Assembly: GCF_003063265.1 (NCBI RefSeq)
Contig: NZ_NERU01000002.1
Span: 328,601 to 392,600 of the forward strand
Length of the DNA stretch: 64,000 bases
Source: Limnohabitans sp. WS1
GTDB lineage: Bacteria > Pseudomonadota > Gammaproteobacteria > Burkholderiales > Burkholderiaceae_C
Reading direction: 5' to 3'
The notes beneath the pieces are model-generated. The model worked only from the letters and a program-made list of their open reading frames with translations, did no database searches and was not told the origin of the DNA. A program made the translations under genes and the position numbers. Positions 54,448 through 62,299 of this stretch are shown here, in pieces (within the stretch, counting starts at the first letter, position 1; every line of letters starts with the position of its first letter).

Positions 54448-55314
54448 TCAGCAGTCCGTGGCTTTGAAGAAGTTGTCACCACCGCCGGTGGCTGGTGGGC
54501 GGTTGAAGTTGCCGGTGGGCGTCTTGTCCAGCTGTGCGTGCAAGGTGTTGAACTTGGTCGCCAACTCTGTGTGCTGGGTCTGCAGCGCTTTGAGCTGGTC
54601 GCCCAAAGTGGTGGCCAGGTCTTTCATGGCGTCACCGGTGGCGGCGCTGAATTGCTTGACCAGCTCGGTGGGGTCCACAGGCGTGTCGGGCTTGGTTTCA
54701 GGCTTGCTCTCAGGGGCTTTGCTGAACTTGGCCAGCACGCCCTCCATCGCGGCGGTGAACTTGCCCAGCACGCTGTTCACGGCTTTGTCGGTGTCGGTGC
54801 CCTTGTCTTCGTCTTGGTTGGCCATCAAGGCGCTGTCCACTTCCATGCCCGCGCTGTACAGCGTGTTGGGGTTCGTCTTGCGCCCGGCGAATGGGTTGGC
54901 TGCGGGGTTTTGCGCGGCAAAACTCAGCACTTCGGTGCCCAGGCTGGCCGGGCTGTCGGTCACGGCCAAGCCCACCAGGTAGGCTTCTTTGGTGTCACCA
55001 AAGCTGGGGTCAATCTCGCAGCTGGTGTAAATCTTTTGCTTGGCCTTGTTCATGGCCATCAGCTCGGGCAGGGGCTCAATCTGTGCCAGCAAAGTCAGCT
55101 TGCCGTCCACCTCTTCGGTCTTCACGGCCAACACATCGCCGTAGGCCTTGAATGGCGAGTCAGGCAGCATGCCCCGGAAGTGCTCCAGCCAAAGGCGTGC
55201 ACCGTACTTTTGGCGGTTGAAGTTCTTGGCGCACTGCTCAATCCAGCTTCGCTGAATGGTGCGTCCGTCGGTGGTCGCGCCTTCGGTCGCAACGCGGAAA
55301 AATTTACTGGCCAT
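54448..55314 (-). CDS. O: Capsid scaffold and protease (P2 gpO-like)
   Basis: ATG at 55314 (AGGA upstream) gives 288 residues (P2: 284). The N-terminal protease region has LWLEHFRGM (His) and IYTSCEIDP (Ser), fitting the serine protease of gpO. The C-terminal part is the helical scaffold, ending ATGGGDNFFKATDC. First gene of the leftward late operon. Confidence 0.92.
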   Translation of the reverse strand: MASKFFRVATEGATTDGRTIQRSWIEQCAKNFNRQKYGARLWLEHFRGMLPDSPFKAYGDVLAVKTEEVDGKLTLLAQIEPLPELMAMNKAKQKIYTSCEIDPSFGDTKEAYLVGLAVTDSPASLGTEVLSFAAQNPAANPFAGRKTNPNTLYSAGMEVDSALMANQDEDKGTDTDKAVNSVLGKFTAAMEGVLAKFSKAPESKPETKPDTPVDPTELVKQFSAATGDAMKDLATTLGDQLKALQTQHTELATKFNTLHAQLDKTPTGNFNRPPATGGGDNFFKATDC

Positions 55315-55391
55315 GTGTGTGTCCTGTGGGTCGGTGGGTCGGGTCTGTGTCACTTTCGGCGACTGGCCCCGCCATGGTCACGCCCAATGCC

Positions 55392-55454
55392 GGGCTTTTC
55401 AAACGATTTGCCTCCTATAAAAAAACACTAGGTCAAACGGGGTCTGAAAAGCCC
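55392..55454. promoter_or_regulatory. Divergent late promoter region with inverted repeat
   Basis: GGGCTTTTCA (55392-55401) and TGAAAAGCCC (55445-55454) form a perfect 10-bp inverted repeat 43 bp apart, between the divergent O and P genes. In P2 this interval holds Ogr-activated promoters in both directions. GGTCAAACGG (55431-55440) in the same region matches the array at 34442. P2's TGTTGT-N12-ACAACA is not present. Confidence 0.5.
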
Positions 55455-55491
55455 TCGCGCGCGCGTCACAAGGGGGGCAAAGTCAGGCCAC

Positions 55492-57327
55492 ATGTCACAC
55501 ACAGAGCCCCAAACAGACCCGGACGCAGCCACCGCCATCGCAGCGGCCGGGGCTTTGCCTGCGCCGCTTGCAGACAAGGCCGAAGCTGCAGGCCTGCCCT
55601 CGCCAGAGCCCAAACGCCAGGCGCGGTTTTTGTATTGGTCCGGCTGGCGCATCACCCACATCGCTGAGCTGCTGGGTGTGCCCCGCACCACGGTGCACGA
55701 TTGGCGTGCCTCAGAAAAGTGGGACGACGCCCAAGCCATTGACCGGGTCGAGGGCGCGCTCGAAGCCCGGCTGGTGCTGCTCATCCAAAAAGACGGCAAG
55801 ACGGGCGGCGACTTCAAAGAAATTGATCTCCTCATGCGCCAAGTGGCCCAAACAGCCCGCGTGCAAAAGTACCAGGAGACCGGCAAAGAAGGCGACTTGA
55901 ATCCCAACATCGCCGCACGCAACGCAGGGCCGAAGAAAAAGCCCAAGCGCAATGAGTTCGCGCCTGAGCATGTGGACGCACTCACGCAGGCCTTCAGGGA
56001 TTCGCTGTTCGATTACCAAAAAGTCTGGTCCGATGCGGCCAACCAGCGCACCCGCATGATTCTCAAGTCACGCCAAATCGGGGCCACTTGGTACTTTGCG
56101 CGTGAGGCCATGGTGGATGCGATCACCACCGGCCGCAATCAAATCTTTTTGTCAGCGTCCAAGGCGCAGGCGCATGTGTTCAAACAGTACATCCAGGCCT
56201 TCGCGGGTGAGGTGTGCCAGATCGAGTTGTCGGGTGACCCCATCACGCTGGGCAATGGGGCCATCCTGTACTTTTTGGGCACCAACGCCAAAACAGCGCA
56301 GGGTTACCACGGCAACTTTTACTTTGACGAATTCTTTTGGACGCACGGCTTCACAGAGCTGAACAAAGTGGCGTCCGGCATGGCGCTGCACAAAAAATGG
56401 CGGCGCACCTACTTCAGCACGCCCTCAAGCATCCAGCACGAAGCGCATGACCTTTGGAGTGGTGCCCGCTACAACAAGCGCCGGGCCAAAGAAGACCAGA
56501 TCGAACTGGACCTGAGCCACAGCGCCTTGGCCCCGGGCCTGGTGGGTGGCGACAAGATCTGGCGCAACCTCATCAACATCTACGACGCGCTCGCCGGTGG
56601 CTGCGATTTGTTCGACATCGATGAGCTCAAAACCGAATACAACCCCGAGGAATTCGCCAACTTGCTCATGTGCGAGTTCATGGACGACACCCACGCGGTG
56701 TTCCCCCTGTCGGCCATGCAGCGCTGCATGGTGGACAGCTGGGTCGTGTGGGACGACTTCAAACCCTTCGCCCGCAAACCCTTTGGCCTACGCCCGGTGC
56801 TCATCGGTTATGACCCTTCGCAGTCCGAAGACTTTGCAGGCTGCGCCGTGGTGGCACCGCCCGACACCAAGGGTGGCAAGTTTCGCGTGCTTGAACAACA
56901 CCAGCTGCATGGTGACTTTGAGGCGCAAGCCCAGTTCATCAAAGACCTCACGCTCAAATACAACGTCATTTATGTGGGCATCGACACCACCGGCATCGGT
57001 GAGGCCGTGCACCAGTTGGTCAAAAACTTCTTCCCCGGGGTGACCACCTTCAAATACGCCATCGATGTCAAAACCATGCTGGTCGCCAAGGCCAAGAATG
57101 TCATCGAAAAAGGCCGCTTGGAGTTTGACGCTGGGGCCAAAGAAATCGCCCGGGCTTTCATGTCCATCAAAAAGACCCTGACCGACTCAGGCCGCCAAAT
57201 GACCTACACGGCTGGCCGAAACAAAACCACAGGCCACGCCGACTTGGCTTGGGCCGTCATGCACGCCCTGGCCTATGAGCCACTGGACGCCAACAACAAA
57301 ACCCGTTCTATCGTTGAGTACACATGA
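55492..57327 (+). CDS. P: Large terminase (P2 gpP-like)
   Basis: This 611-residue terminase packages DNA. N-terminal HTH (ITHIAELLGVPRTTVHDW), Walker A-like SRQIGATWYFARE, Walker B FYFDEFFW and nuclease residues in IGYDPSQSEDFAG, VGIDTTGIG and HADLAWAVM are visible. It overlaps Q by 4 nt. Confidence 0.94.
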   Translation: MSHTEPQTDPDAATAIAAAGALPAPLADKAEAAGLPSPEPKRQARFLYWSGWRITHIAELLGVPRTTVHDWRASEKWDDAQAIDRVEGALEARLVLLIQKDGKTGGDFKEIDLLMRQVAQTARVQKYQETGKEGDLNPNIAARNAGPKKKPKRNEFAPEHVDALTQAFRDSLFDYQKVWSDAANQRTRMILKSRQIGATWYFAREAMVDAITTGRNQIFLSASKAQAHVFKQYIQAFAGEVCQIELSGDPITLGNGAILYFLGTNAKTAQGYHGNFYFDEFFWTHGFTELNKVASGMALHKKWRRTYFSTPSSIQHEAHDLWSGARYNKRRAKEDQIELDLSHSALAPGLVGGDKIWRNLINIYDALAGGCDLFDIDELKTEYNPEEFANLLMCEFMDDTHAVFPLSAMQRCMVDSWVVWDDFKPFARKPFGLRPVLIGYDPSQSEDFAGCAVVAPPDTKGGKFRVLEQHQLHGDFEAQAQFIKDLTLKYNVIYVGIDTTGIGEAVHQLVKNFFPGVTTFKYAIDVKTMLVAKAKNVIEKGRLEFDAGAKEIARAFMSIKKTLTDSGRQMTYTAGRNKTTGHADLAWAVMHALAYEPLDANNKTRSIVEYT

Positions 57328-58379
57328 CCACAAACACCACCACCACACTGAGCACGATCACCGAACTGCCTGCACAGTCCGGCACGCCCGCCCAACACGT
57401 CGAGGCCTTCACCTTTGGTGAGGCTGAGCCCATGGACCGCTCAGCCTGGTACGACTACCGTGAGTGCTGGATCGCGGGTGACTACTACGAATACCCCATC
57501 CAGCCCGCCATCTTGGCCAAGCTGCAGATCTCCAGCCCCCACCACGCCAGCGCGATCAACCTCAAGCTGAACATGATCCGGCGCCTGCAGCAGCCCACCA
57601 CCGAACTCAGCCGCCAAACCTTCAGCAGCTGGGCGCTCGATTACCTGATCTTTGGCAATGCCTACCTGGACAGCCTTTACAGCCGCACCGGCCGCTTGCT
57701 CAAACTGCAACACGCCCTGGCGATGTACATGCGCCGTGGCGTCAAGCTCGACCAGTACTACATGGTGCGCCAGTGGATGAACCGGCACGAATTCACGCCC
57801 GGTGCTGTGCACCACCTGATCGACCCGGACATCAAACAAGAAATTTACGGCACGCCCCAATACCTGGCCGCCATGGCCAGCATCATGCTCAACAACAGCG
57901 CAACGATGTTTCGCCGCCGGTACTACGACAACGGCTCACACGCCGGTTACATCATGTACGTCAACGACGCCCAGCTCGAACAGACCGACGTGGACGCGCT
58001 GCGCGCCAGCCTGAAAAACGCCAAGGGTCCCGGAAATTTTCGAAACCTGTTTTTGTACTCCCCCAACGGCAAAAAGGACGGGGTCCAGATCATTCCGATC
58101 AGCGAAGTGGCGGCTAAGGACGATTTCAACGCCATCAAATCCACCAGCCGCGACGACATCCTCGCCGCCCACCGCGTGCCGCCCCAGCTGCTGGGCATGG
58201 TCCCGCAAAACTCGGGCGGCTTTGGCGACATCGTGGCCCAGTCGCATGTGTTCTACGCCCTCGAAGTCCAGCCCATCATCGAACAAATGCTGCAGCTCAA
58301 CGAATGGGCAGGCACCGAAGTCCTGCGCTTTGCACCCTACGTCAGCCCCGTGCCCACACCCGCCACCCCCATGAAATGA
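57324..58379 (+). CDS. Q: Portal protein (P2 gpQ-like)
   Basis: This 351-residue portal protein has HHASAINLKLNMIRR, IFGNAYLDSLYSR and HRVPPQLLGMVPQNSGGFG, the conserved family blocks. It forms the packaging vertex and reads toward the right prophage end. Confidence 0.95.
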   Translation: MTTNTTTTLSTITELPAQSGTPAQHVEAFTFGEAEPMDRSAWYDYRECWIAGDYYEYPIQPAILAKLQISSPHHASAINLKLNMIRRLQQPTTELSRQTFSSWALDYLIFGNAYLDSLYSRTGRLLKLQHALAMYMRRGVKLDQYYMVRQWMNRHEFTPGAVHHLIDPDIKQEIYGTPQYLAAMASIMLNNSATMFRRRYYDNGSHAGYIMYVNDAQLEQTDVDALRASLKNAKGPGNFRNLFLYSPNGKKDGVQIIPISEVAAKDDFNAIKSTSRDDILAAHRVPPQLLGMVPQNSGGFGDIVAQSHVFYALEVQPIIEQMLQLNEWAGTEVLRFAPYVSPVPTPATPMK

Positions 58380-58442
58380 GCGAGGTGACCCAAATGGCCC
58401 AAAACACCCCCAAAACGCCGTTTTTGGGGGCCAATTCCAGCA

Positions 58443-58746
58443 AGGGTTCGGGGAAAACCCGATATTTTTGTTTTTGCCCACAAATCGCCCGCTAACCCGC
58501 ATGGATGCTAGGTTTTTCATATCGGAAGTGACCCCGATAAGACCCGATACAAAACCCGATACAGCGCTAAGTTGTTGATTTATATAGGGTTGGTTTTTTG
58601 GTTATATCGGAAAAACAAAGGTCGATATTATCGGGTTCATATCGGAAAAATATCGGGTTTGCTCAATTCGCTCAAAGCCTTTATCCATGCGGGTTCCAAG
58701 CCATTTCTGAAAATCTATCGGGAATATCGGGTTTTCCCCGAACCCT
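58443..58746. repeat. Symmetric ~304-bp structure with 24-bp terminal inverted repeats and CCGATA boxes
   Basis: A perfect 24-bp inverted repeat (58443-58466 and 58723-58746) bounds the segment. At exactly the same distance inward (51 bp) from each end lies a second perfect 13-bp inverted repeat, AACCCGCATGGAT (58494-58506, 58683-58695). Eleven ATCGG/CCGAT boxes occur, most in matching offsets (about 15, 90, 100 and 112 bp) and pointing inward. The spacer sequences have diverged while the boxes and distances remain. Confidence 0.85.
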
Positions 58747-59035
58747 CACCGGAATTTTGAAAAACCCAAAAACGCGCCCCTCATGACCTGCTCATGAGGT
58801 GTTCTGCGCACCTTTCAAGGCGCTCGCTCTCACTTGGCTTTGCGGCCGCGTCACGAGGGGTTCGCGGGGCAGTCCACCCGATATGCCAAAACCCGTCAAA
58901 ACCCGGCTTGCCCCTCAATCGCTCCTGACCTGGTCAACCCCCCAGCCAGCCCACACCAGCCCAGCCAAGCCCCAATTCCCCCCCTAGCCCACCAGATGCC
59001 GACACCCCCGACAAAATCCCCCACCGAAGCCCGGG

Positions 59036-59054
59036 GGCGGGGCGGGGTCTCGAC
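59036..59054. other. Candidate cos site
   Basis: GGCGGGGCGGGG at 59036-59047 differs by one base from my recollection of the P2 cohesive end (GGCGAGGCGGGG), and a CGCGCG-type segment follows, as in P2. Location beyond Q fits. The orientation relative to Q is opposite to P2, so this is only tentative. Confidence 0.3.
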
Positions 59055-59175
59055 CGCGCGCCGTGGGGTTTGGCCGGGGTGGGCAGGCTGGCCAGGCCGG
59101 GCAGGGCGTGGCAGGGGCAACGGCAGGCCTGGCAGGGGCTGGGTGGGGCTTGGTGCGGTTGGTATGGGGTGCGAC

Positions 59176-59237
59176 GCAACGCAACGCAACTTGTGTTGTG
59201 TTGCGTTGCAGGCCCTGTGTAATCGTGTGTAAAACAG
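59176..59237. promoter_or_regulatory. Hairpin and integrase arm-like repeats next to attR
   Basis: A 15-bp stem with one mismatch (59176-59190 and 59195-59209, loop TTGT) is built from GCAAC pentamers. CTGTGTAA (59215-59222) and TGTGTAAAAC (59226-59235) follow, matching the motif inside attL. They lie 78-100 bp from the attR core. Confidence 0.5.
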
Positions 59238-59314
59238 GGCGCGCCAATGGCGATTCAGGGGGGCCATGCCTGCGGCCGTCACTCTGAGCGCTGCAACAGC
59301 AATGGCGTGCTATA

Positions 59315-59366
59315 GCATTCACACTGCAGGGGTCACAAGTTCGAAACTTGTACTGCCCACCAAAAA
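59315..59366 (+). repeat. attR core (52-bp direct repeat of tRNA-Val 3' end)
   Basis: Identical to 16428-16479. Only the 3' part of the tRNA is here, so it is not a functional tRNA gene. Confidence 0.95.
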
Positions 59367-59381
59367 CACCCGATCAAAAAG

Positions 59382-59413
59382 CACCTTGAAATTTTTTTCA
59401 AGGTGTTTTTTTT
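59382..59413 (+). terminator. Original host terminator of tRNA-Val
   Basis: Stem CACCTTGAA (59382-59390) pairs with TTCAAGGTG (59397-59405), followed by eight T. It lies 15 bp right of the attR core, the place where the tRNA transcript would have ended before integration. Confidence 0.8.
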
Positions 59414-59680
59414 ATTCCAGAGTGATGCATTCAGGTTCACTTCGGAGCACGGTTTTTTCGATAGATGACGGAACAGTCAAGCATCCAGCATTCAATGTCT
59501 GAGCAGTGACGCTCGCATTGTGTCGATGCTTCATGGCTTATTGCCCCTGCTCTGAATCAGCAAGCGCTGTGCCTTGCTTCAAAAACAATGCGAGTATCCG
59601 AGCGAGTCCAGTACTCGGCCCAGAGAGGCCAAGAAGAAAAGCGTTCGTGGCTTTTTTGAAGCCCGTCTGCCCCTTAAAAA
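59414..59680. other. Host intergenic stretch with no recognisable feature
   Basis: Between the displaced tRNA terminator and the PsiF-repeat gene no coding frame or repeat stands out. Short frames here have no ribosome site. Confidence 0.5.
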
Positions 59681-59947
59681 TCAACCACCCGTTGCATCCT
59701 TGATGCATTTCTTTGTGAAGCTGTTCTTGGCAGCACCCGCCAGCTTTTTCTCAGAGGCTTGTGCTTCACATGTGGATGTGGCAGTGGCGAGAGTTGCTGC
59801 TGCGTCTTTTTCACATTTGGTGACATAGCTGTTTTTGGCAGCACCCACCAGTTTCTTTTCGGCAGCTTGTGCATCACATGTGGCGGCAAAAGCAGATGAA
59901 CTCATTGTGATGAGTGCGACCGAAAACAAGCCGATCAAATTTCGCAT
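59681..59947 (-). CDS. PsiF-repeat exported protein
   Basis: From ATG 59947 the product has 88 residues. Signal peptide MRNLIGLFSVALITMSSSAFA precedes two PsiF-type repeats, CDAQAAEKKLVGAAKNSYVTKC and CEAQASEKKLAGAAKNSF..KC. The family is known from phosphate-starvation-inducible PsiF. Function is unknown; periplasmic location is predicted. Confidence 0.8.
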   Translation of the reverse strand: MRNLIGLFSVALITMSSSAFAATCDAQAAEKKLVGAAKNSYVTKCEKDAAATLATATSTCEAQASEKKLAGAAKNSFTKKCIKDATGG

Positions 59948-60263
59948 AGGTGTCCCGCAAGCAAAAAAACTACAAATTAACAAAAATCACTAATTTTGGC
60001 AATAGTGTAGAAACTTGCTGGTGGACGCGCTGCGTTTGCTTTGTAGGGTGTCCAGCAACCAGACCTTGCAACCCCGACGAAAACGCACTGCGGGCTTACT
60101 ATTTTTGAGTCCTTAGGGGCAACACAACCCCGATGTGCAACTTGAAAGATGGTTCTTGGGATTTCAAAATCGGTGCAATAATGGATTTGATCGCTTAAGT
60201 TTTTTCTACACCGTAGACGAGAAAATTCCGGTAATGGGCTGAATCGCTCACAGGAGATCAACC
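59948..60263. other. Intergenic region between PsiF gene and Bug cluster
   Basis: About 316 bp without a gene. It must contain promoters for the two divergent genes, but no clear -35/-10 pair or dyad stands out. CAGGAG at 60250-60255 is the ribosome site of the next gene. Confidence 0.5.
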
Positions 60264-61235
60264 ATGTTGTATCCAATTTTCCACCGCAGCCGCCGTGGAC
60301 TGATGATTCTCCTTGCCACCATGGCCATGGGTGCATCGGCCCAAAATTGGCCCGATCGGCCGATCAAACTGGTGGTCCCATTCCCTCCAGGCGGTGGTGC
60401 AGACGTCGCCGCTCGAACGTACGCAGAGAAGTTGTCGGCACTGCTGGGGCAGCCAGTGCTGATCGACAACAAGCCAGGAGCCAGCGGCAACATCGGTGCC
60501 GAACTGGTGGTACGAGCGCCTGCCGACGGATACACGCTGCTTTTCGCCAACGAGTTCTTGGCCACCAACCCGCTGATGTTCAAGGAGATCCGCTACGACT
60601 CACTCAAAGACTTCGTACCGATCGCCAAGGTGGCCAGCAATGCCGCCGCCATTGCGGTACATCCCAGCCTAGGGGTAAAGACGATCCAAGAGCTGATCGC
60701 CATGGGTCGGACCAAAAACCTCAATTACGCTTCGCCCGGCGTTGGCACCGGCCCTCACCTGTTTGGGCAGCTGATTGCGATCCAGACTGGTGCGAAATTC
60801 ACCAACATACCCTACAAAGGGTCCGCGCCAGCAACGGCGGATGCGGTGGGAGGACAGGTGGACTTCATCATCTCGACCTTGTCACCGATGGTGCCGCACT
60901 TCAACTCAGGCCGACTGCGCGGACTGGCCATCACCGGTGACAAGCGCTCACCGCAGGCGCCAGATGTGCCGACACTGGTCGAATCGGGCTTGAACATGCA
61001 ACGCTACGAAGTCTGGTACGGCGTGGTGGCAGCTTCTGCCGTTCCGCGACCCATCATCACCCGGCTGCAACTGGCGTCTGCGCAGGTGCTGCGAGATCCA
61101 GAGTTGCTGAACAAACTGCGCAGCGCAGGTTTTGATGTGGAGCCGAGCATCGGCGACGACTTCGGAGCTGAACTGCGCGCAGCCATTGATCGCTGGACGC
61201 GCGTCATCCGCGAAGCGAAAATTCCACGCGAATAG
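60264..61235 (+). CDS. Tripartite tricarboxylate transporter-type solute-binding protein (Bug family)
   Basis: This 323-residue periplasmic binding protein has a signal peptide ending near GASAQ and the Bug start WPDRPIKLVVPFPPGGGADVAAR. DNKPGASGNIGAELV and GYTLLF follow in canonical order. No TctA/TctB membrane genes are near, as is typical for the expanded Bug families of Burkholderiales. Ligand (an organic acid) is unknown. Confidence 0.92.
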   Translation: MLYPIFHRSRRGLMILLATMAMGASAQNWPDRPIKLVVPFPPGGGADVAARTYAEKLSALLGQPVLIDNKPGASGNIGAELVVRAPADGYTLLFANEFLATNPLMFKEIRYDSLKDFVPIAKVASNAAAIAVHPSLGVKTIQELIAMGRTKNLNYASPGVGTGPHLFGQLIAIQTGAKFTNIPYKGSAPATADAVGGQVDFIISTLSPMVPHFNSGRLRGLAITGDKRSPQAPDVPTLVESGLNMQRYEVWYGVVAASAVPRPIITRLQLASAQVLRDPELLNKLRSAGFDVEPSIGDDFGAELRAAIDRWTRVIREAKIPRE

Positions 61236-61245
61236 GAGAAACAAC

Positions 61246-62220
61246 ATGAAATCTTGGTGGATCCGCACAGCCGGTGTAGAAATGTCGCTCGACATGCGAG
61301 ACGTACCTGTACCGCAACCAGGGCCCGGTCAGGTGGGCATTCGCATCCGAGCGGCTGCTCTCAACCGTGGTGAGTTCATCGCGGGCCACGGCCTGCACAC
61401 GGCGGCTACGGCACGGCCTGCGGGTTTCGAGGCAGCGGGCGAAGTGACGGCGCTGGGCGCAGGTGTCACGCGCTGGAAACTGGGTGATCGGGTCATGGGC
61501 CGCTGCGACGGCGCTTTTGCCGAACACGGTTGCATGAATGCCGAGGAAGTGTTTTCAGCGCCCGTGCGCCTGACCTGGGAACAGGCGGCCGCCACAACGG
61601 TGGTGTTCCTCACGGTGTACGAAGCTTTGATGGCGCATGGCCGCTTGGCTGCAGGCGAAACGATGCTGGTGACTGGCATCTCGTCGGGCGTGGGTGTGGC
61701 ATCGCTGCAGGTGGGCAAGGCTCTGGGTGCGCGAGTGATCGGCACCTCTGGGTCGCTGGAAAAACTCGAGCGCCTGAAGGCGCTGGGCCTTGACGTTGCG
61801 TTGCACACCCGAGCGCCCGACTTCGTCCCAGCCGTCATGCAAGCCACCCAAAACCAGGGCGTGGACCTGGTGGTAAACACCGTCGGCGGCAGTGTCTTTG
61901 CCGCATGCATCGAAGCCATGGGCTTCCAAGCACGGCTGGCCATGGTGGGCTATGTCGACGGCCAGGTTGACGCGCGCATCGACCTCGGGGCGCTGCACAG
62001 CAAGCGCTTGCAGCTGTTCGGTGTATCCAACAAGATGCGCAATATGTCTCACCGCATTGCTGCGGCTCAAGCCCTGGAGCGCGACCTGCTGCCCATGTTG
62101 GCCGATGGCCGTGTGACGCCGTTGGTCGACCAAGTTTTCGCGCTCGATGACCTGCCGGCTGCGCAGCAGTGCATGCAGGGAAACCAGCATCTTGGCAAGC
62201 TGGTGGTCCGAGTCGACTGA
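61246..62220 (+). CDS. Zinc-independent MDR / quinone oxidoreductase-like dehydrogenase
   Basis: ATG 61246 follows AGGAG and gives 324 residues. The medium-chain dehydrogenase pattern is present: GRLAAGETMLVTGISSGVGV forms the NAD(P)H pocket, and the catalytic zinc ligands of alcohol dehydrogenases are missing. It starts 10 bp after the Bug gene. A crotonyl-CoA/quinone reductase-like role on the imported compound is inference. Confidence 0.85.
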   Translation: MKSWWIRTAGVEMSLDMRDVPVPQPGPGQVGIRIRAAALNRGEFIAGHGLHTAATARPAGFEAAGEVTALGAGVTRWKLGDRVMGRCDGAFAEHGCMNAEEVFSAPVRLTWEQAAATTVVFLTVYEALMAHGRLAAGETMLVTGISSGVGVASLQVGKALGARVIGTSGSLEKLERLKALGLDVALHTRAPDFVPAVMQATQNQGVDLVVNTVGGSVFAACIEAMGFQARLAMVGYVDGQVDARIDLGALHSKRLQLFGVSNKMRNMSHRIAAAQALERDLLPMLADGRVTPLVDQVFALDDLPAAQQCMQGNQHLGKLVVRVD

Positions 62221-62299
62221 TCCGCGGCTCTTGCAGACTCGGTGCATTGGTTCATTAAACGGCTAAATTTTTTATCCCTCAAACCACTCGGAGCACAGG

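Larger units (their letters stand above)
58380..59314. other. Gene-free right end of prophage (935 bp)
   Basis: No convincing coding frame is seen between Q and attR. The left third is A/T-rich and built of inverted repeats with ATCGG/CCGAT boxes. A CCTCATGA-N5-TCATGAGG hairpin lies at 58779-58799. The right half is strongly strand-biased, C-rich then G-rich, with a cos-like sequence at 59036, a 15-bp hairpin at 59176-59209 and integrase arm-like sites. Confidence 0.7.
16428..59366. mobile_element. P2-type prophage integrated in tRNA-Val, about 42.9 kb
   Basis: The element is delimited by perfect 52-bp direct repeats (16428-16479 and 59315-59366). It contains an integrase beside attL, a repressor switch, replication genes, the P2 late gene set (Q P O N M L X R S V W J I FI FII E E' T U D) and a lysis cassette. 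No structural gene looks broken, so it may be inducible. The late block lies in the opposite orientation relative to int compared with the P2 prophage map. Confidence 0.95.

Noticed and set aside
58443..58746. CRISPR array
   Set aside because: The repeated boxes are only 5-7 bp, inverted about a centre and unequally spaced; no cas genes are near.
58572..58760. 62-codon frame in the symmetric repeat region
   Set aside because: It overlaps inverted repeats, lacks a ribosome site and shows no conserved features.
59315..59366. Second tRNA-Val gene
   Set aside because: Only the 3' part is present, without D arm and acceptor 5' strand; it is attR.
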